From positions 1-64,000 of the forward strand of contig NZ_MDSK01000001.1 in NCBI RefSeq assembly GCF_002940205.1: a stretch of 64,000 nucleotides of DNA, in the 5' to 3' direction. The notes below the pieces were generated by a model that was not told the DNA's origin, did not search any database, and was given only the letters and a program-made list of their open reading frames with translations. This DNA comes from Xanthomonas arboricola pv. guizotiae. GTDB lineage: Bacteria > Pseudomonadota > Gammaproteobacteria > Xanthomonadales > Xanthomonadaceae. Position 1 is the first letter of the stretch. Every line of letters starts with the position of its first letter. This document shows positions 36,967-46,361 of this stretch, piece after piece. Both the position numbers and the translations under genes were made by a program.

Positions 36967-38493
36967 ATGCCAATGCCCTCCCCCACGATCCCGCCCCTGT
37001 GCGATGGCGATTTCCTTGCCGCCATCGACCTAGGATCCAACAGCTTCCACATGGTCATTGCGCGCTACCTGATGGGTCAGCTGCGCGTGGTCGATCGCCT
37101 GCGCGAAACCGTGCGCATGGCCGACGGCCTGGATGGCAAGGGCGGCCTTTCCAACGACGCGCGCCAGCGCGCGCTCGAATGCCTGGCGCGCTTTGGCCAG
37201 CGCATCCGGGAAGTACCGTCGTTGCGCGTGCGCGCGCTGGCCACCAACACGGTGCGTCAGCTGCGCTCGCCGCAGGCGTTCCTGATGCCGGCCGAAACCG
37301 CGCTCGGGCATGCGATCGAAGTCGTCAGCGGACGCGAGGAAGCGCGCCTGATCTATCTCGGCGTTGCGCATGCGCAACCACCCAAGCCCGATCAACGCCG
37401 GCTGGTGATCGACATCGGCGGCGGCTCGACCGAGTTCATCATCGGCCGCGGATTCCAGACCCTGGAACGCGAGTCACTGCAGGCCGGCTGCATCGCCAGC
37501 ACGCGCCGCTTCTTTCCCGGCGGCAAACTGTCGAAGAAAAAATGGAAGGATGCGCTGACCGAGATCGGCACCGAATTCCAGCAGTTCGCCAATCAGTACA
37601 AGGCGCTGGGCTGGCACGAGGCAATCGGCTCGTCCGGCACGCACAAGGCCATCGGCGAGATCTGTGCGGCGATGAAGCTCACCAAGGGCGCAATCACCGC
37701 CGAGGCGCTGCCGGCGCTGCGCGATGAACTGCTCAAGGCCAAACGCATCGAAGACATCCAGTTGCCCGGCCTGGCGGCCGAACGCCGGCCGATCATCGCC
37801 GGCGGCATCCTGGTGCTGGAAGCGGCATTCCAGGCCCTGGGGCTGGAGAAGCTGATGGTCAGCAAGGCGGCGATGCGCGAAGGCATCCTCTACGACATGC
37901 TCGGCCGCGGCGGCGAAAACGACCCGCGCGACAGTTCGGTGGCGTCGCTGGTGCAGCGCTACGGCATCGACGAAGTGCAGGCGCAGCGCGTGGAAGCCAC
38001 TGCCTGCCGCCTGTTCGACCAGGTCTGCGAATCCTGGCAGCTGGATGGCGACGACGCACAGGTGTTGCGCCGCGCCGCGCGCCTGCACGAGCTGGGCCTG
38101 ATCATCGCGCACAGCCAGTATCACGTGCACGGCAGCTACATCCTGGAGCACTCGGACATCGCCGGTTTCTCTCGCCAGGAGCAGCAGGTGCTGGCAGCGC
38201 TGGTGCGCACGCACCGGCGCAACGTGCCCAAGACCGCGTTCGATGCGCTGCCGGACCGCCTGCTGCTGCCGACCCGACGCAAGGCCGCGCTGCTGCGGCT
38301 GGCGGTGCTGCTGCATCGCGCGCACGAATCGGACCCGATTCCGACCCTGGAACTCACCGCCGACGACACCCGCCTGTCGTTGATCCTGTCGCAAAGCTGG
38401 ATCGACTCGCGCCCGCTGCTGCGCGCGGACCTGATCGGCGAAGTCGAAAGCATGGCCGGGCTGGGGATCGCGTTCAAACCGTTTGTGACCTGA
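36967..38493 (+). CDS. ppx: exopolyphosphatase (Ppx/GppA family)
   Basis: Removes terminal phosphate from polyphosphate, the opposite of Ppk. The sugar-kinase-like fold is marked by AAIDLGSNSFHMVIARY (phosphate loop 1, about residues 18-34), RLVIDIGGGSTEFIIG (loop 2) and SGTHKAIGEICAAM. A C-terminal HD-type domain follows (about 320-508, RLHELGLIIAHSQYHVHGSY). 508 residues, the usual length for Ppx; GppA (pppGpp hydrolase) is a close relative, but the ppk neighbour supports Ppx. Confidence 0.95.
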   Translation: MPMPSPTIPPLCDGDFLAAIDLGSNSFHMVIARYLMGQLRVVDRLRETVRMADGLDGKGGLSNDARQRALECLARFGQRIREVPSLRVRALATNTVRQLRSPQAFLMPAETALGHAIEVVSGREEARLIYLGVAHAQPPKPDQRRLVIDIGGGSTEFIIGRGFQTLERESLQAGCIASTRRFFPGGKLSKKKWKDALTEIGTEFQQFANQYKALGWHEAIGSSGTHKAIGEICAAMKLTKGAITAEALPALRDELLKAKRIEDIQLPGLAAERRPIIAGGILVLEAAFQALGLEKLMVSKAAMREGILYDMLGRGGENDPRDSSVASLVQRYGIDEVQAQRVEATACRLFDQVCESWQLDGDDAQVLRRAARLHELGLIIAHSQYHVHGSYILEHSDIAGFSRQEQQVLAALVRTHRRNVPKTAFDALPDRLLLPTRRKAALLRLAVLLHRAHESDPIPTLELTADDTRLSLILSQSWIDSRPLLRADLIGEVESMAGLGIAFKPFVT

Positions 38494-38511
38494 GGCCTGC
38501 GGCCTCAGGCT

Positions 38512-38635
38512 GGATTCGGGAGTGGGGATTCGGGAATAGTCGACCACGGAGCTCTGAGAAATTCTGACTGGTGGCGATTGCGCTAAACGAGTGCAGCACG
38601 CTGCCTTTGCGATTCCCCATTCCCCATTCCCGGCC
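38512..38635. repeat. inverted pair of GGGATT-type repeats
   Basis: The left element (about 38512-38538, GGATTCGGGAGTGGGGATTC) and the right element (about 38606-38635, GCGATTCCCCATTCCCCATT) face each other about 75 bp apart after ppx. They could form a long stem. The right part lies upstream of the GT4 gene. Confidence 0.6.
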
Positions 38636-38715
38636 CCACTGTCACCGCCGCGACTTATGCGCGCAACATCCATGCCATCGCCCTCCCGGAAGCTAGCGAA
38701 AACCGGAGAACGGGC

Positions 38716-39852
38716 ATGCGCTACGCGATCGTTACCGAAACCTATCCCCCCGAAGTCAACGGCGTTGCGCTGACCGTGCACGGGCTGGAAACCGGCCTGC
38801 GCGCACGCGGACACCAGGTGGACGTGGTGCGTCCACGGCAGAGCGGCGATACCGATGCGGCCACCGCCCTGCTGGTGCGCGGCGCGTCGCTGCCGCGCTA
38901 CCCGGGACTGAAATTCGGGCTGCCGGCAACCCAACGCCTCGTTCGTCATTGGCAGATCACGCAACCGGATGCGGTCTATGTGGCCACGGAAGGCCCCTTG
39001 GGCTGGTCGGCGATGCGTGCGGCACGCCGGCTCGGCATTCCGGTCGCCACCGGCTTCCATACCCGCTTTGACGAATACCTGCCCGACTACGGTGCCGCCT
39101 GGCTGCAGGGCACTGCGCTGCGCTGGATGCGCCGCTTCCACAATCAGGCCGAGGCGACCCTGGTACCCACGCGCGAGCTGCAGCAGTTCCTGCGCGAGGG
39201 CGGCTTCCAGCGCGTGCAGTTGCTGGCACGCGCGGTGGACAGCCAGCAGTTCGCTCCGGCCCGGCGCGATCCGGCCTTGCGTGCCGAATGGGGCATCGAG
39301 GGCGAAGGCTTCGCCGCGATCTATGTCGGCCGCATCGCCAACGAAAAGAATCTGCCGTTGGCGATTCGCGCGTTCCGCAAGCTGCAGCAGATCCGCCCGA
39401 AGGCGCGCTTCGTCTGGGTGGGCGATGGCCCGGCACGCGAAAAGATCGCGCACGAGAATCCGGACTTCATCTTCTGCGGCATCCAGCGCGGCGAGGCGCT
39501 GGCGCGCCACTTCGCCAGCGGCGATCTGTTTCTGTTCCCCAGCCGCAGCGAGACCTTCGGCAACGTGACCCTGGAGGCGATGGCCAGCGGTGTGGCCACC
39601 GTGGCCTTCGACTACGGTGCCGCGCGCGAGTATCTGCGCAGCGGCCACAGCGGTGCGGCGGTGGATGACGACGAGGCGTTCATCCAGGCCGCCGTCGCAC
39701 TCACCGACGACGATGCGATGCGCCAGCGCCTAGGTGCGGCGGCCGCGCAGGCGATGAAGAAACTGCATCCGGACAACGTGGTCTCCGACTTCGAGACCTT
39801 GCTGATGGGCATCACTGCGGCAAGGGGGCGTTATGTCGGCAACGCGGCTTGA
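38716..39852 (+). CDS. glycosyltransferase family 4 (MgtA/SqdX-like)
   Basis: 378 residues, GT-B fold. The start YAIVTETYPPEVNGVALTV is that of GT4 enzymes in the group making glycolipids or mannosyl-glycans; the N-terminal half binds the acceptor and the C-terminal half the nucleotide sugar. Donor-side motifs are YVGRIANEKNLPLAIRAF, FVWVGDGPAREK, and FLFPSRSETFGNVTLEAMAS with the Glu-x7-Glu pair. The acceptor sugar or lipid cannot be told. It overlaps the PAP2 gene by 20 bp, so the two are co-translated and may act on one lipid path. Confidence 0.88.
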   Translation: MRYAIVTETYPPEVNGVALTVHGLETGLRARGHQVDVVRPRQSGDTDAATALLVRGASLPRYPGLKFGLPATQRLVRHWQITQPDAVYVATEGPLGWSAMRAARRLGIPVATGFHTRFDEYLPDYGAAWLQGTALRWMRRFHNQAEATLVPTRELQQFLREGGFQRVQLLARAVDSQQFAPARRDPALRAEWGIEGEGFAAIYVGRIANEKNLPLAIRAFRKLQQIRPKARFVWVGDGPAREKIAHENPDFIFCGIQRGEALARHFASGDLFLFPSRSETFGNVTLEAMASGVATVAFDYGAAREYLRSGHSGAAVDDDEAFIQAAVALTDDDAMRQRLGAAAAQAMKKLHPDNVVSDFETLLMGITAARGRYVGNAA

Positions 39853-40375
39853 ACTTCTGCGCGGTCACGAAGCGCGCTGGTGCCGGCGCGCCAACCACTG
39901 GTGCCGTCGCCACCCGGTGCGGCGCGCATTCGCCACCATCAGCCGGCTCGGCGATGGCGTGTTCTGGTACAGCCTGATGGGCTTGCTGGTGCTGCTCGAC
40001 GGCATGGACGGCGTGCGTGCATCTGCGCATATGGCCGCCACCGGCGTACTCGCGCTGACCTTGTACAAATCACTCAAGCGCTGGACGCGTCGGCCACGCC
40101 CGTACGCGGCCGACGTGCGCATCCGCGCCTGGGTGGCGCCGCTGGACGAGTTCAGTTTTCCGTCCGGCCACACCTTGCATGCGGTGTCCTTCAGCATCGT
40201 GGCACTGGCCTACTACCCGTGGCTGGCGCCCCTGCTGGTGCCGTTTTCGGCCGGCGTGGCGCTGTCGCGCGTGGTGCTGGGCCTGCACTATCCCAGCGAC
40301 GTACTCGCTGCCACCGCGATCGGCGTAGTGCTGGCCAGCCTGTCGCTATGGGGATTGCCGGTGCTGCTCGGCTGA
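39833..40375 (+). CDS. PAP2-family membrane phosphatase
   Basis: 180-residue integral membrane phosphatase. The three PAP2 motifs are present: KRWTRRPRP (about 81-89, KxxxxxxRP), FPSGHTLHA (PSGH) and [15 protein letters not shown] (SRxxxxxHxxxD). Four to five hydrophobic segments, including [13 protein letters not shown]. Family members remove phosphate from phosphatidic acid, undecaprenyl-PP or lipid A. The substrate is open. It starts within the end of the GT4 gene, implying joint expression. Confidence 0.92.
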   Translation: MSATRLELLRGHEARWCRRANHWCRRHPVRRAFATISRLGDGVFWYSLMGLLVLLDGMDGVRASAHMAATGVLALTLYKSLKRWTRRPRPYAADVRIRAWVAPLDEFSFPSGHTLHAVSFSIVALAYYPWLAPLLVPFSAGVALSRVVLGLHYPSDVLAATAIGVVLASLSLWGLPVLLG

Positions 40376-40477
40376 GGAGTGAGCGCCGTCATCGCTGCCT
40401 CTGCCCGACCAGGCCGGTGATCCTCTGGTTGCCGCGGCCGGCCCTTCACCCGGCACCCGCTCCGCGATGCAGGGCTC

Positions 40478-40506
40478 CACCGATTCCCGATTCCCGATTC
40501 CCGCTC
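40478..40506 (-). repeat. GGGATT-type repeat in front of lpxH
   Basis: Three CCGATT/CCCGATTCC units lie in tandem just before the lpxH start. Reverse-complement form of the repeats near 28612 and 38512. Confidence 0.55.
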
Positions 40507-40524
40507 CCGCCGTACAATGGCGCG

Positions 40525-41268
40525 ATGACGACCCTGTTCATTTCCGACCTGCATCTGGATCCGGCCCGGCCGGCGATCACCGAGCTGTTTCTGGACTTCC
40601 TGCGCACACAGGTACCTGGTAGCGACGCGCTCTACATCCTCGGCGATCTGTTCGAAGCCTGGATCGGCGATGACACGCCGTCGACCGCTGCCGATGCGGT
40701 GGCCGTGGCGCTGCATGCGGTGGCCGATAGCGGCGTGCCGGTGTTGTTCATGCCGGGCAACCGCGACTTCCTGGTTGGCGAGGCATATGCGCAACGTGCG
40801 GGCTTCCGCATCCTGCCCGACCCCACCGTGGTCGATTTGTACGGACATCCGACCTTGCTGATGCATGGCGATCTGCTGTGCACCGACGACACCGCCTACC
40901 AGGCGTTCCGTGCGCAGACGCGCGATCCGGTCTTTCAGGCGCAGTTCCTGGCGCAGCCGCTGGCCGCGCGGGTGGCCTTCGCGCAGCAGGCACGCGCTGC
41001 CAGCCAGGCGCGCCATGCAGAACTCAAGCAGGGCGACCAATCGCGCTTCGAGACCGTCACCGATGTCACCCCGGCCGAGGTGGAGGCCACCTTCGTGCGG
41101 TATGGCCTGGATCGCCTGATCCATGGTCACACCCATCGCCCCGCAATCCATACCCTGCAGGCCGGCGGCCAGACCTGCACACGTATCGTGCTGGGCGACT
41201 GGTACGAACAAGGCTCGGTATTGCGTGTGGATGCCGACGGCGTGTCGCTGGAGCAGTTGCCGCTTTAA
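40525..41268 (+). CDS. lpxH: UDP-2,3-diacylglucosamine diphosphatase LpxH
   Basis: Hydrolyses UDP-2,3-diacylglucosamine to lipid X, the fourth step of lipid A synthesis, at the inner membrane. Calcineurin-like metallophosphatase motifs: [12 protein letters not shown] (Asp8, His10), [28 protein letters not shown] and [10 protein letters not shown]. The start at 40525 directly gives [11 protein letters not shown]; the open frame upstream is not coding. 247 residues, normal. One of several LPS/lipid A genes in the window (kdkA, GT9). Confidence 0.96.
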   Translation: MTTLFISDLHLDPARPAITELFLDFLRTQVPGSDALYILGDLFEAWIGDDTPSTAADAVAVALHAVADSGVPVLFMPGNRDFLVGEAYAQRAGFRILPDPTVVDLYGHPTLLMHGDLLCTDDTAYQAFRAQTRDPVFQAQFLAQPLAARVAFAQQARAASQARHAELKQGDQSRFETVTDVTPAEVEATFVRYGLDRLIHGHTHRPAIHTLQAGGQTCTRIVLGDWYEQGSVLRVDADGVSLEQLPL

Positions 41269-41532
41269 CGTGGCTGACAGCAGCTGGCTAGCGGCCGCCA
41301 GCTCGGCCCAGGCCGCTCGCCCGGAACCTGTTTGCAGGCGACAGATCGCCATGGGCACAGGCCGCGCCGTCTGCAGGCGAGCGTCATGGTTTCGGGATCA
41401 GGCCTGTGGCACGCTCGGCGTGCTGCTCATCCGTGCAGGAATGCAGTCGGATGCGTCGACGCGCTGTCGGCAAGCCTGATCGCACCAGCCTGCTGATACG
41501 TAACCGCACGGTCCATGCAGTCTCCAGAAGCA

Positions 41533-41952
41533 TCACTGCATGCTGCGCGCATGCTCGGCGTAGTCGACATAGTCGGCATTGACCACGTCGTACCAGAGCA
41601 GCGTGCCATCGGCCTGCACGCGGAAACGATCGCGTATCGGGCTGGTCTGCGGGTCGCCGGGGCAGTCGTTGCCATGCCGCTCGCGCACGGCGAAGTCGAA
41701 CGCATCCGCTGCGGGCTCAGCGTCGTCTTCGGCGATGATGCTGATGCAGGTGTCCGGATAGAAATGGTCGTTCTGCAGGCGGGTTTCCAGCACATCCAGC
41801 GCGCGGGCGCGGGCATCGTTGCCGGTCGTGGCTGCCGGCGCGGACACCGCCGGTTTGGGTGGCGCAGGGGCCGGGTCGGCAGGTTGCTGTTTGCAGCCGG
41901 CAACTGCCAGCGCGACCAGGCACAGCGCCGCATAACGCAGGGACTTGGACAT
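41533..41952 (-). CDS. lipoprotein of unknown function
   Basis: 139 residues. The signal peptide ends at the lipobox VAGC (Cys20), then KQQPADPAPAPPKPAVSAP, a Pro/Ala-rich linker. The mature domain (about 55-139) has two further cysteines (PDTCISII, NDCPGDP) and a C-terminal WYDVVNADYVDYAEHARSMQ that is strongly acidic/aromatic. No known domain. The start at 41952 begins with the signal peptide; the longer frame is out of the signal. Divergent from nothing nearby; it likely has its own promoter. Confidence 0.8.
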   Translation of the reverse strand: MSKSLRYAALCLVALAVAGCKQQPADPAPAPPKPAVSAPAATTGNDARARALDVLETRLQNDHFYPDTCISIIAEDDAEPAADAFDFAVRERHGNDCPGDPQTSPIRDRFRVQADGTLLWYDVVNADYVDYAEHARSMQ

Positions 41953-42037
41953 GGGTGCTCCGCTCCGCAGGACACGCCGGCAGCTGCCGGCAGTGCCTCT
42001 AGTCTGCGCGATCACTGCGCCTGCGTGTAGCGGCAAA

Positions 42038-42061
42038 GGCCCGGCACCTGCGTGCCGGGCC
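42038..42061 (-). terminator. hairpin between the metzincin and lipoprotein genes
   Basis: GGCCCGGCAC-GCAG-GTGCCGGGCC, perfect 10-bp stem followed by TTT on the minus strand, 27 bp downstream of the protease stop. A likely terminator for it. Confidence 0.55.
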
Positions 42062-42087
42062 CGATGACGGAACGATCGGCTTGGTCC

Positions 42088-43341
42088 TCAGCGGAAGCCG
42101 GCGATGGTGGCCTTGGTGTTGACCAGCACGCGCTGGTTGTCGGCAGTGCTGGCGTTCCCCATGGGCACGCCGTTGTAGCTGATGTTGGGGTTGGACCAAT
42201 AGTTCAGGCGCGGGCAGCTGCTGCTGCAGTCGTAGGCCATGATGGTGCGCCAGCTGTTGCCGTAGCGATAACCGTGCCCGTACGCATACGGCGAGGTGCT
42301 GGGGTCGTTGGTGGCGTCGTGACGGGCGCTCTGCAGATGGCCGATTTCATGCGCGAAGCTGTAATAGCCGGTGGCGCAATCCCAGTACACCGAGGCGAAC
42401 GCAGTCGCCGCGGTGGAGCCGATGCCCGACGCCAGGCCGCAGTAGCTGCTGTTGTTCAACACGATCACGCCCACATCGGCGGTGTAGGTGTTGCGGCTGG
42501 TGTGGATGCTGTCCATGTAACCGTCGTTGGTCACGCGGAAGCGCTGCAGGTCGGTGGTGAAATTGCCGGTTTCGCTGTAGCTGGTGGTCTCGTAACGCGC
42601 CAGTTGCAAGGTGATGCCGACATTGCTGTTGATGTAGCCCTGGTTGGCCTCGGCCACCGCCAGTTGCACCAGCGACTGCATGTTGCCGCCGTAGGCGGTC
42701 ACCGCCTGATTGGTGGCCACCACCAGCACGCGGATGGTCGCCGGGCTGCCCGACGACGCCGCGGCGGCGGTGACGCGCCCGTCGCTGGGCATGTCGATCT
42801 TCGGCAGCAGGCTGTATTCGGCCGGATGCTCCTGCGGCAGGCGGCTTTCTTCCACCTGCACCAGCACATGGCGGCCATCGGCGAGCGGACGCAGCCGATA
42901 CAGCTTGCCGGCGTAACGGATGGTGCCGGTGACGGTATCGCCGCTGCGCACCAGGATCGCCGAGTTGAGCGGATCCACACCCGACAGCGTGCGTGCGCGG
43001 GTGCCGGCACGCGGGCCGAGGTTGCCGTACCACACGCTATCGCCGCCTTCCAGCGCATCGACCTTGGCCTGGGTGGCGGTGATGGTCTGGCCGTCCAGCT
43101 GCAGCTCCAGCAGCTTTTCTGCGGCGGTGACGGCACCGGCGTCGAGCTGGACCACCTGCGCGTTGGCGGTGGACGGTGCACTGAGCAGGCGCTGCAACGA
43201 GGGTTCGGCAGTGGCGGTGGCGCTCGCGCTGCGGCTCAGCGCAGGGCCGGATTGATACAGCGGCTTGCCGGCAGCGGCGGCCGAACCGGCCAGACACATG
43301 GCGATCAGACCCACCGTGGTGCACATCGACTTCGACTTCAT
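42088..43341 (-). CDS. secreted metzincin-type zinc metalloprotease (M12/reprolysin-like)
   Basis: Exported protease of 417 residues. Signal peptide at MCTTVGLIAMCLAGSAAAAG. A propeptide-like region follows (about 25-190), then a catalytic domain with zinc motif HEIGHLQSARHD (HExxHxxxxxHD, late in the protein at about residue 335) and a Met-turn TIMAYD. Several Cys (SSYCGLASG, WDCATGYY, DCSSSCPRL) suggest disulfides. I chose the ATG at 43341 because AAGGAG lies nine bases upstream; the ATG at 43362 has none. Such proteases in plant-associated Xanthomonas are often type II secreted; that is inference. Confidence 0.88.
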   Translation of the reverse strand: MKSKSMCTTVGLIAMCLAGSAAAAGKPLYQSGPALSRSASATATAEPSLQRLLSAPSTANAQVVQLDAGAVTAAEKLLELQLDGQTITATQAKVDALEGGDSVWYGNLGPRAGTRARTLSGVDPLNSAILVRSGDTVTGTIRYAGKLYRLRPLADGRHVLVQVEESRLPQEHPAEYSLLPKIDMPSDGRVTAAAASSGSPATIRVLVVATNQAVTAYGGNMQSLVQLAVAEANQGYINSNVGITLQLARYETTSYSETGNFTTDLQRFRVTNDGYMDSIHTSRNTYTADVGVIVLNNSSYCGLASGIGSTAATAFASVYWDCATGYYSFAHEIGHLQSARHDATNDPSTSPYAYGHGYRYGNSWRTIMAYDCSSSCPRLNYWSNPNISYNGVPMGNASTADNQRVLVNTKATIAGFR

Positions 43342-43797
43342 CGTCTCTCTCTCCTTAGACATGGAAGTAACGGATGTGAAACACCGGGCCCCTGCCCCCG
43401 GGACGCCATTAAGGCGCGCCAGGCCTTACAGATTGCAAGTTGTTACAAAAGAAAATTACTGTTTTGTGATGTCTGCCGTTCAATGGATGCGATTCCGGCA
43501 GCTGTGCGGGAAGACGCAGCGCACAGTCCGGTGGTCGGAGCCGCGTTGCCGCGCAGGCGGCCTGTTGCGTTTGGCGGTAGCCGGGCGCGGGCGCGATGTC
43601 ACAGCGAAGGGATGCGATGCACATCGCCCCAGTGCGCTGCAATCGTTCTGCCGCGCAATGCTCGGTACTCCACGAGCGATAGTGCAAACGCGCATCACCC
43701 AGCGTGGCGTCGGTACGGGCCGATTCGCTATCTGCTCCGCAAATGGCGATCGACAGATCGCGCACTGCAGCCCTCCCACGCATCCATTACCGGCTGC
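43342..43797. other. 456-bp gene-free stretch with an AT-rich promoter-like segment
   Basis: Upstream of the metzincin gene (minus strand). It contains an AT-rich island with inverted repeat ACAAAA...TTTTGT (43446-43468) in otherwise GC-rich sequence, probably part of the promoter or operator. No coding frame is supported. Confidence 0.5.
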
Positions 43798-44610
43798 TCA
43801 GCCGGCCTGCTCCACCAGATCGGCCAGTTCGTCCTCATCGAAGCCGGCAAGCAGCCGCGCCTGCAGATTGAACGGCCCATGCAGGTAACCACCGGCGTAC
43901 TCGTGCAGCAGCGCCTTGAAGCGCGCGCGCGGCTCGATGCCGGCCTGCGCGCAATACCAGCGGTACCAGCGCGAGCCGGCCGCCACATGCACCACTTCTT
44001 CGCGCAGGATGGTGTCCAGCACCTCGGCTGTGGCGGTATCGCCGAGCGAGCGCAGCTTGACGATCATCGCCGGCGTCACATCCAGGCCGCGCGCTTCGAG
44101 CACGCGCGGCACCAGCGCCATGCGTGCCAGGCCATCGTGCGCGGTTTTTTCGCACATTTCCCACAGGCCGTTGTGCGCGGCGAAGTCGCCATAGTCGTGG
44201 TCGTGTGCGTGCAAGCGCGTGCGCAGCAGCATGAAGTGGCGCGATTCGTCGTCGGCCACGCCAACCCAGTCGGCATAGAACGCCGCCGGCAGCCCACGGA
44301 AGCGGTACACCGCATCCCAGGCCAGGTCGATGGCGTTGAGCTCGATATGCGCGATGGCGTGGATAAAGGCGGCGCGGCCTTCCGGGTTGCCCAGCCCACG
44401 CCGCGGCACCTGCCGCGGATGCACCAGCACCGGCCTTGCAGGTCGGCCGGGCATGCGGATCGGCTGCGGGGGCGCCGCCTGCGGTGGCGGCAACGGCAAC
44501 GTGCCGGCACGGAACGCGGCCGCATGTCGCTGCGTCAACGCGACCTTCTCCAGCGGATCGGCCGCCTGCAGGCAGGCGTATGCGGCTTGCAGAAGATCCA
44601 TCGTGTCCAT
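43798..44610 (-). CDS. DUF455 ferritin-like protein
   Basis: 270-residue, all-helical protein of DUF455 (COG2833). Probable diiron ligands: HIELNAIDLAWDAVYRF (Glu and His about 95-112), WVGVADDESRHFMLLRTRL (Glu-x-x-His), and ILREEVVHVAAGSRWYR (Glu and His), which give the ferritin/MiaE-like pattern. Function unproven; the fold suggests an oxygen-using or tRNA-modifying enzyme. The ATG at 44610 begins with a Met-Asp-Thr-Met-rich helix; a longer frame upstream is less likely. It is 254 bp from purF with a promoter region in between. Confidence 0.85.
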   Translation of the reverse strand: MDTMDLLQAAYACLQAADPLEKVALTQRHAAAFRAGTLPLPPPQAAPPQPIRMPGRPARPVLVHPRQVPRRGLGNPEGRAAFIHAIAHIELNAIDLAWDAVYRFRGLPAAFYADWVGVADDESRHFMLLRTRLHAHDHDYGDFAAHNGLWEMCEKTAHDGLARMALVPRVLEARGLDVTPAMIVKLRSLGDTATAEVLDTILREEVVHVAAGSRWYRWYCAQAGIEPRARFKALLHEYAGGYLHGPFNLQARLLAGFDEDELADLVEQAG

Positions 44611-44864
44611 CACTCCATCGTTGCGGTCGCCGCTAGATCGACAACTGGCGCTTCGATCTGCAGCGGCGACCGAGACCACTGCGCAGCCGTTGCAGGTGCG
44701 GTGCGTATAACCAGCGGCTGGCGCCACTGTCGAACCAGCGCGGCGCACCCGCTTGTCGATCGGCGGCACCCAAATCGCGCGATCGCCATGCAGGTACTCC
44801 TGCGTGGCACAGCGGCTCTAGGCCACGTCTGGGTAGCGCCGAGCTGCAGCGCTACCGCACAGCC

Positions 44865-46331
44865 TCACGCACGACGGCGCTTCTTGGCATCGTCCGAGCG
44901 CAGCTGCTGGATGCGCTCGAAATACCCCGGTTCGATGCCGGTGATGTACTCGCCGTTGAAGCACGAAGAATCGAACTGCTGGATGTCCGGGTTACCTTCG
45001 CGCACGGCCACTTCCAGGTCCTCCAGATCCTGGTAGATCAGCCAGTCGCAGCCCAGGAATTCCTGGATTTCCAGCTCGCTGCGGCCATGCGCAATGAGCT
45101 CTTCTGCCGCCGGCATGTCGATGCCGTAGATGTTGGGGTAACGCACCGGCGGCGCGGCCGAAGCCAGGTACACCTTGCGCGCGCCGGCGTCGCGCGCCAT
45201 CTGCACGATCTGCCGGCTGGTGGTGCCGCGCACGATCGAATCGTCGACCAGCAGCACCACACGGTTGCGGAATTCCAGGTGGATCGGGTTGAGCTTGCGG
45301 CGCACCGATTTCTGCCGTTCGCCCTGCCCCGGCATGATGAAGGTCCGGCCCACGTAGCGATTCTTGACGAAGCCCTCGCGGTACTTCACGCCAAGCACGT
45401 TGGACATTTCCAGCGCCACGTCGCGCGAGGTGTCGGGGATCGGAATGATGGTGTCGATGTCGTGATCCGGGCGCAGGCGCAGGATCTTTTCGCCCAGCTT
45501 CAGGCCCATGCGCATGCGCGCCTTGTGCACCGAGATGTTGTCGATCATCGAATCGGGACGCGCGAAATACACGTATTCGAAGATGCACGGCGCGTTGTTG
45601 GTCGGCGCAGCGCACACTTCCGAAAACAGTTCGCCGCGCGCGGTGATCACCAACGCTTCGCCCGGGCGCACGTCGCGCACGCGCTGGTAGCCGAGGATGT
45701 CCAGCGCCGCCGATTCGGAGGAGACGATGTATTCGGTGCCTTCGGCGTGCTCGCGCTTGCCCAGCACCAGCGGACGGATGCCATGCGGGTCGCGGAAGGC
45801 CACCAGGCCCAGGCCCAGCACCACGCTGACCACCGCATAGCCGCCCTTGCAGCGGCGGTGTACGCCGGCCACCGCGCGGATCGCCGCCTCGGGGGTGAGC
45901 ATGCGCTGCGCGTCCAGCTCGTAGGCGAACACGTTCAGCAGCACTTCGCTGTCCGAATCGGTGTTGATGTTGCGGCGGTCGGCTTCGAACACCTGCTGGC
46001 GCAAGGCCTCGGTGTTGATCAGGTTGCCGTTGTGCGCCAGCGCGATGCCGTAGGGCGAGTTGACGTAGAACGGCTGCGCCTCGTCCATGCCTTCCGAACC
46101 CGCAGTCGGATAGCGGCAATGCGCGATGCCGACCCGGCCTTCCAGCACCGCCATCTTCTTTTCGTCGAAGACGTCGCGCACCAGCCCGTTGGCCTTCTGC
46201 ACACGCAGGCGCGTGCCGTCTGCGGTGGCGATGCCTGCGGCGTCCTGCCCACGATGCTGCAGGACGGTCAGGCCGTCATACAGCTGCCCGGCGACGTTCT
46301 GGTTGCCGACAATACCGACGATGCCACACAT
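44865..46331 (-). CDS. purF: amidophosphoribosyltransferase
   Basis: First committed step of purine synthesis: PRPP plus glutamine to phosphoribosylamine. 488 residues. The nucleophile Cys2 ([10 protein letters not shown]) starts the N-terminal glutaminase domain, with HCRYPTAGS and HNGNLINTE following. The C-terminal PRTase domain has the PRPP loop [20 protein letters not shown]. The C-terminus (KKRRRA) is basic. It lies 30 bp behind cvpA, the normal cvpA-purF pairing. Confidence 0.98.
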   Translation of the reverse strand: MCGIVGIVGNQNVAGQLYDGLTVLQHRGQDAAGIATADGTRLRVQKANGLVRDVFDEKKMAVLEGRVGIAHCRYPTAGSEGMDEAQPFYVNSPYGIALAHNGNLINTEALRQQVFEADRRNINTDSDSEVLLNVFAYELDAQRMLTPEAAIRAVAGVHRRCKGGYAVVSVVLGLGLVAFRDPHGIRPLVLGKREHAEGTEYIVSSESAALDILGYQRVRDVRPGEALVITARGELFSEVCAAPTNNAPCIFEYVYFARPDSMIDNISVHKARMRMGLKLGEKILRLRPDHDIDTIIPIPDTSRDVALEMSNVLGVKYREGFVKNRYVGRTFIMPGQGERQKSVRRKLNPIHLEFRNRVVLLVDDSIVRGTTSRQIVQMARDAGARKVYLASAAPPVRYPNIYGIDMPAAEELIAHGRSELEIQEFLGCDWLIYQDLEDLEVAVREGNPDIQQFDSSCFNGEYITGIEPGYFERIQQLRSDDAKKRRRA

Positions 46332-46361
46332 GGTGCGCGTTCTCCGCTACGGCTTGCGCCG

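Noticed and set aside
37474..39648. 724-codon minus-strand frame opposite ppx and the GT4 gene
   Set aside because: Crosses two real genes and repeats; no domain, shadow composition.
42052..45036. 994-codon plus-strand frame across the metzincin and DUF455 genes
   Set aside because: It spans two unrelated well-supported genes and their intergenic gap; low-complexity Gly/Ala/Arg/His content.
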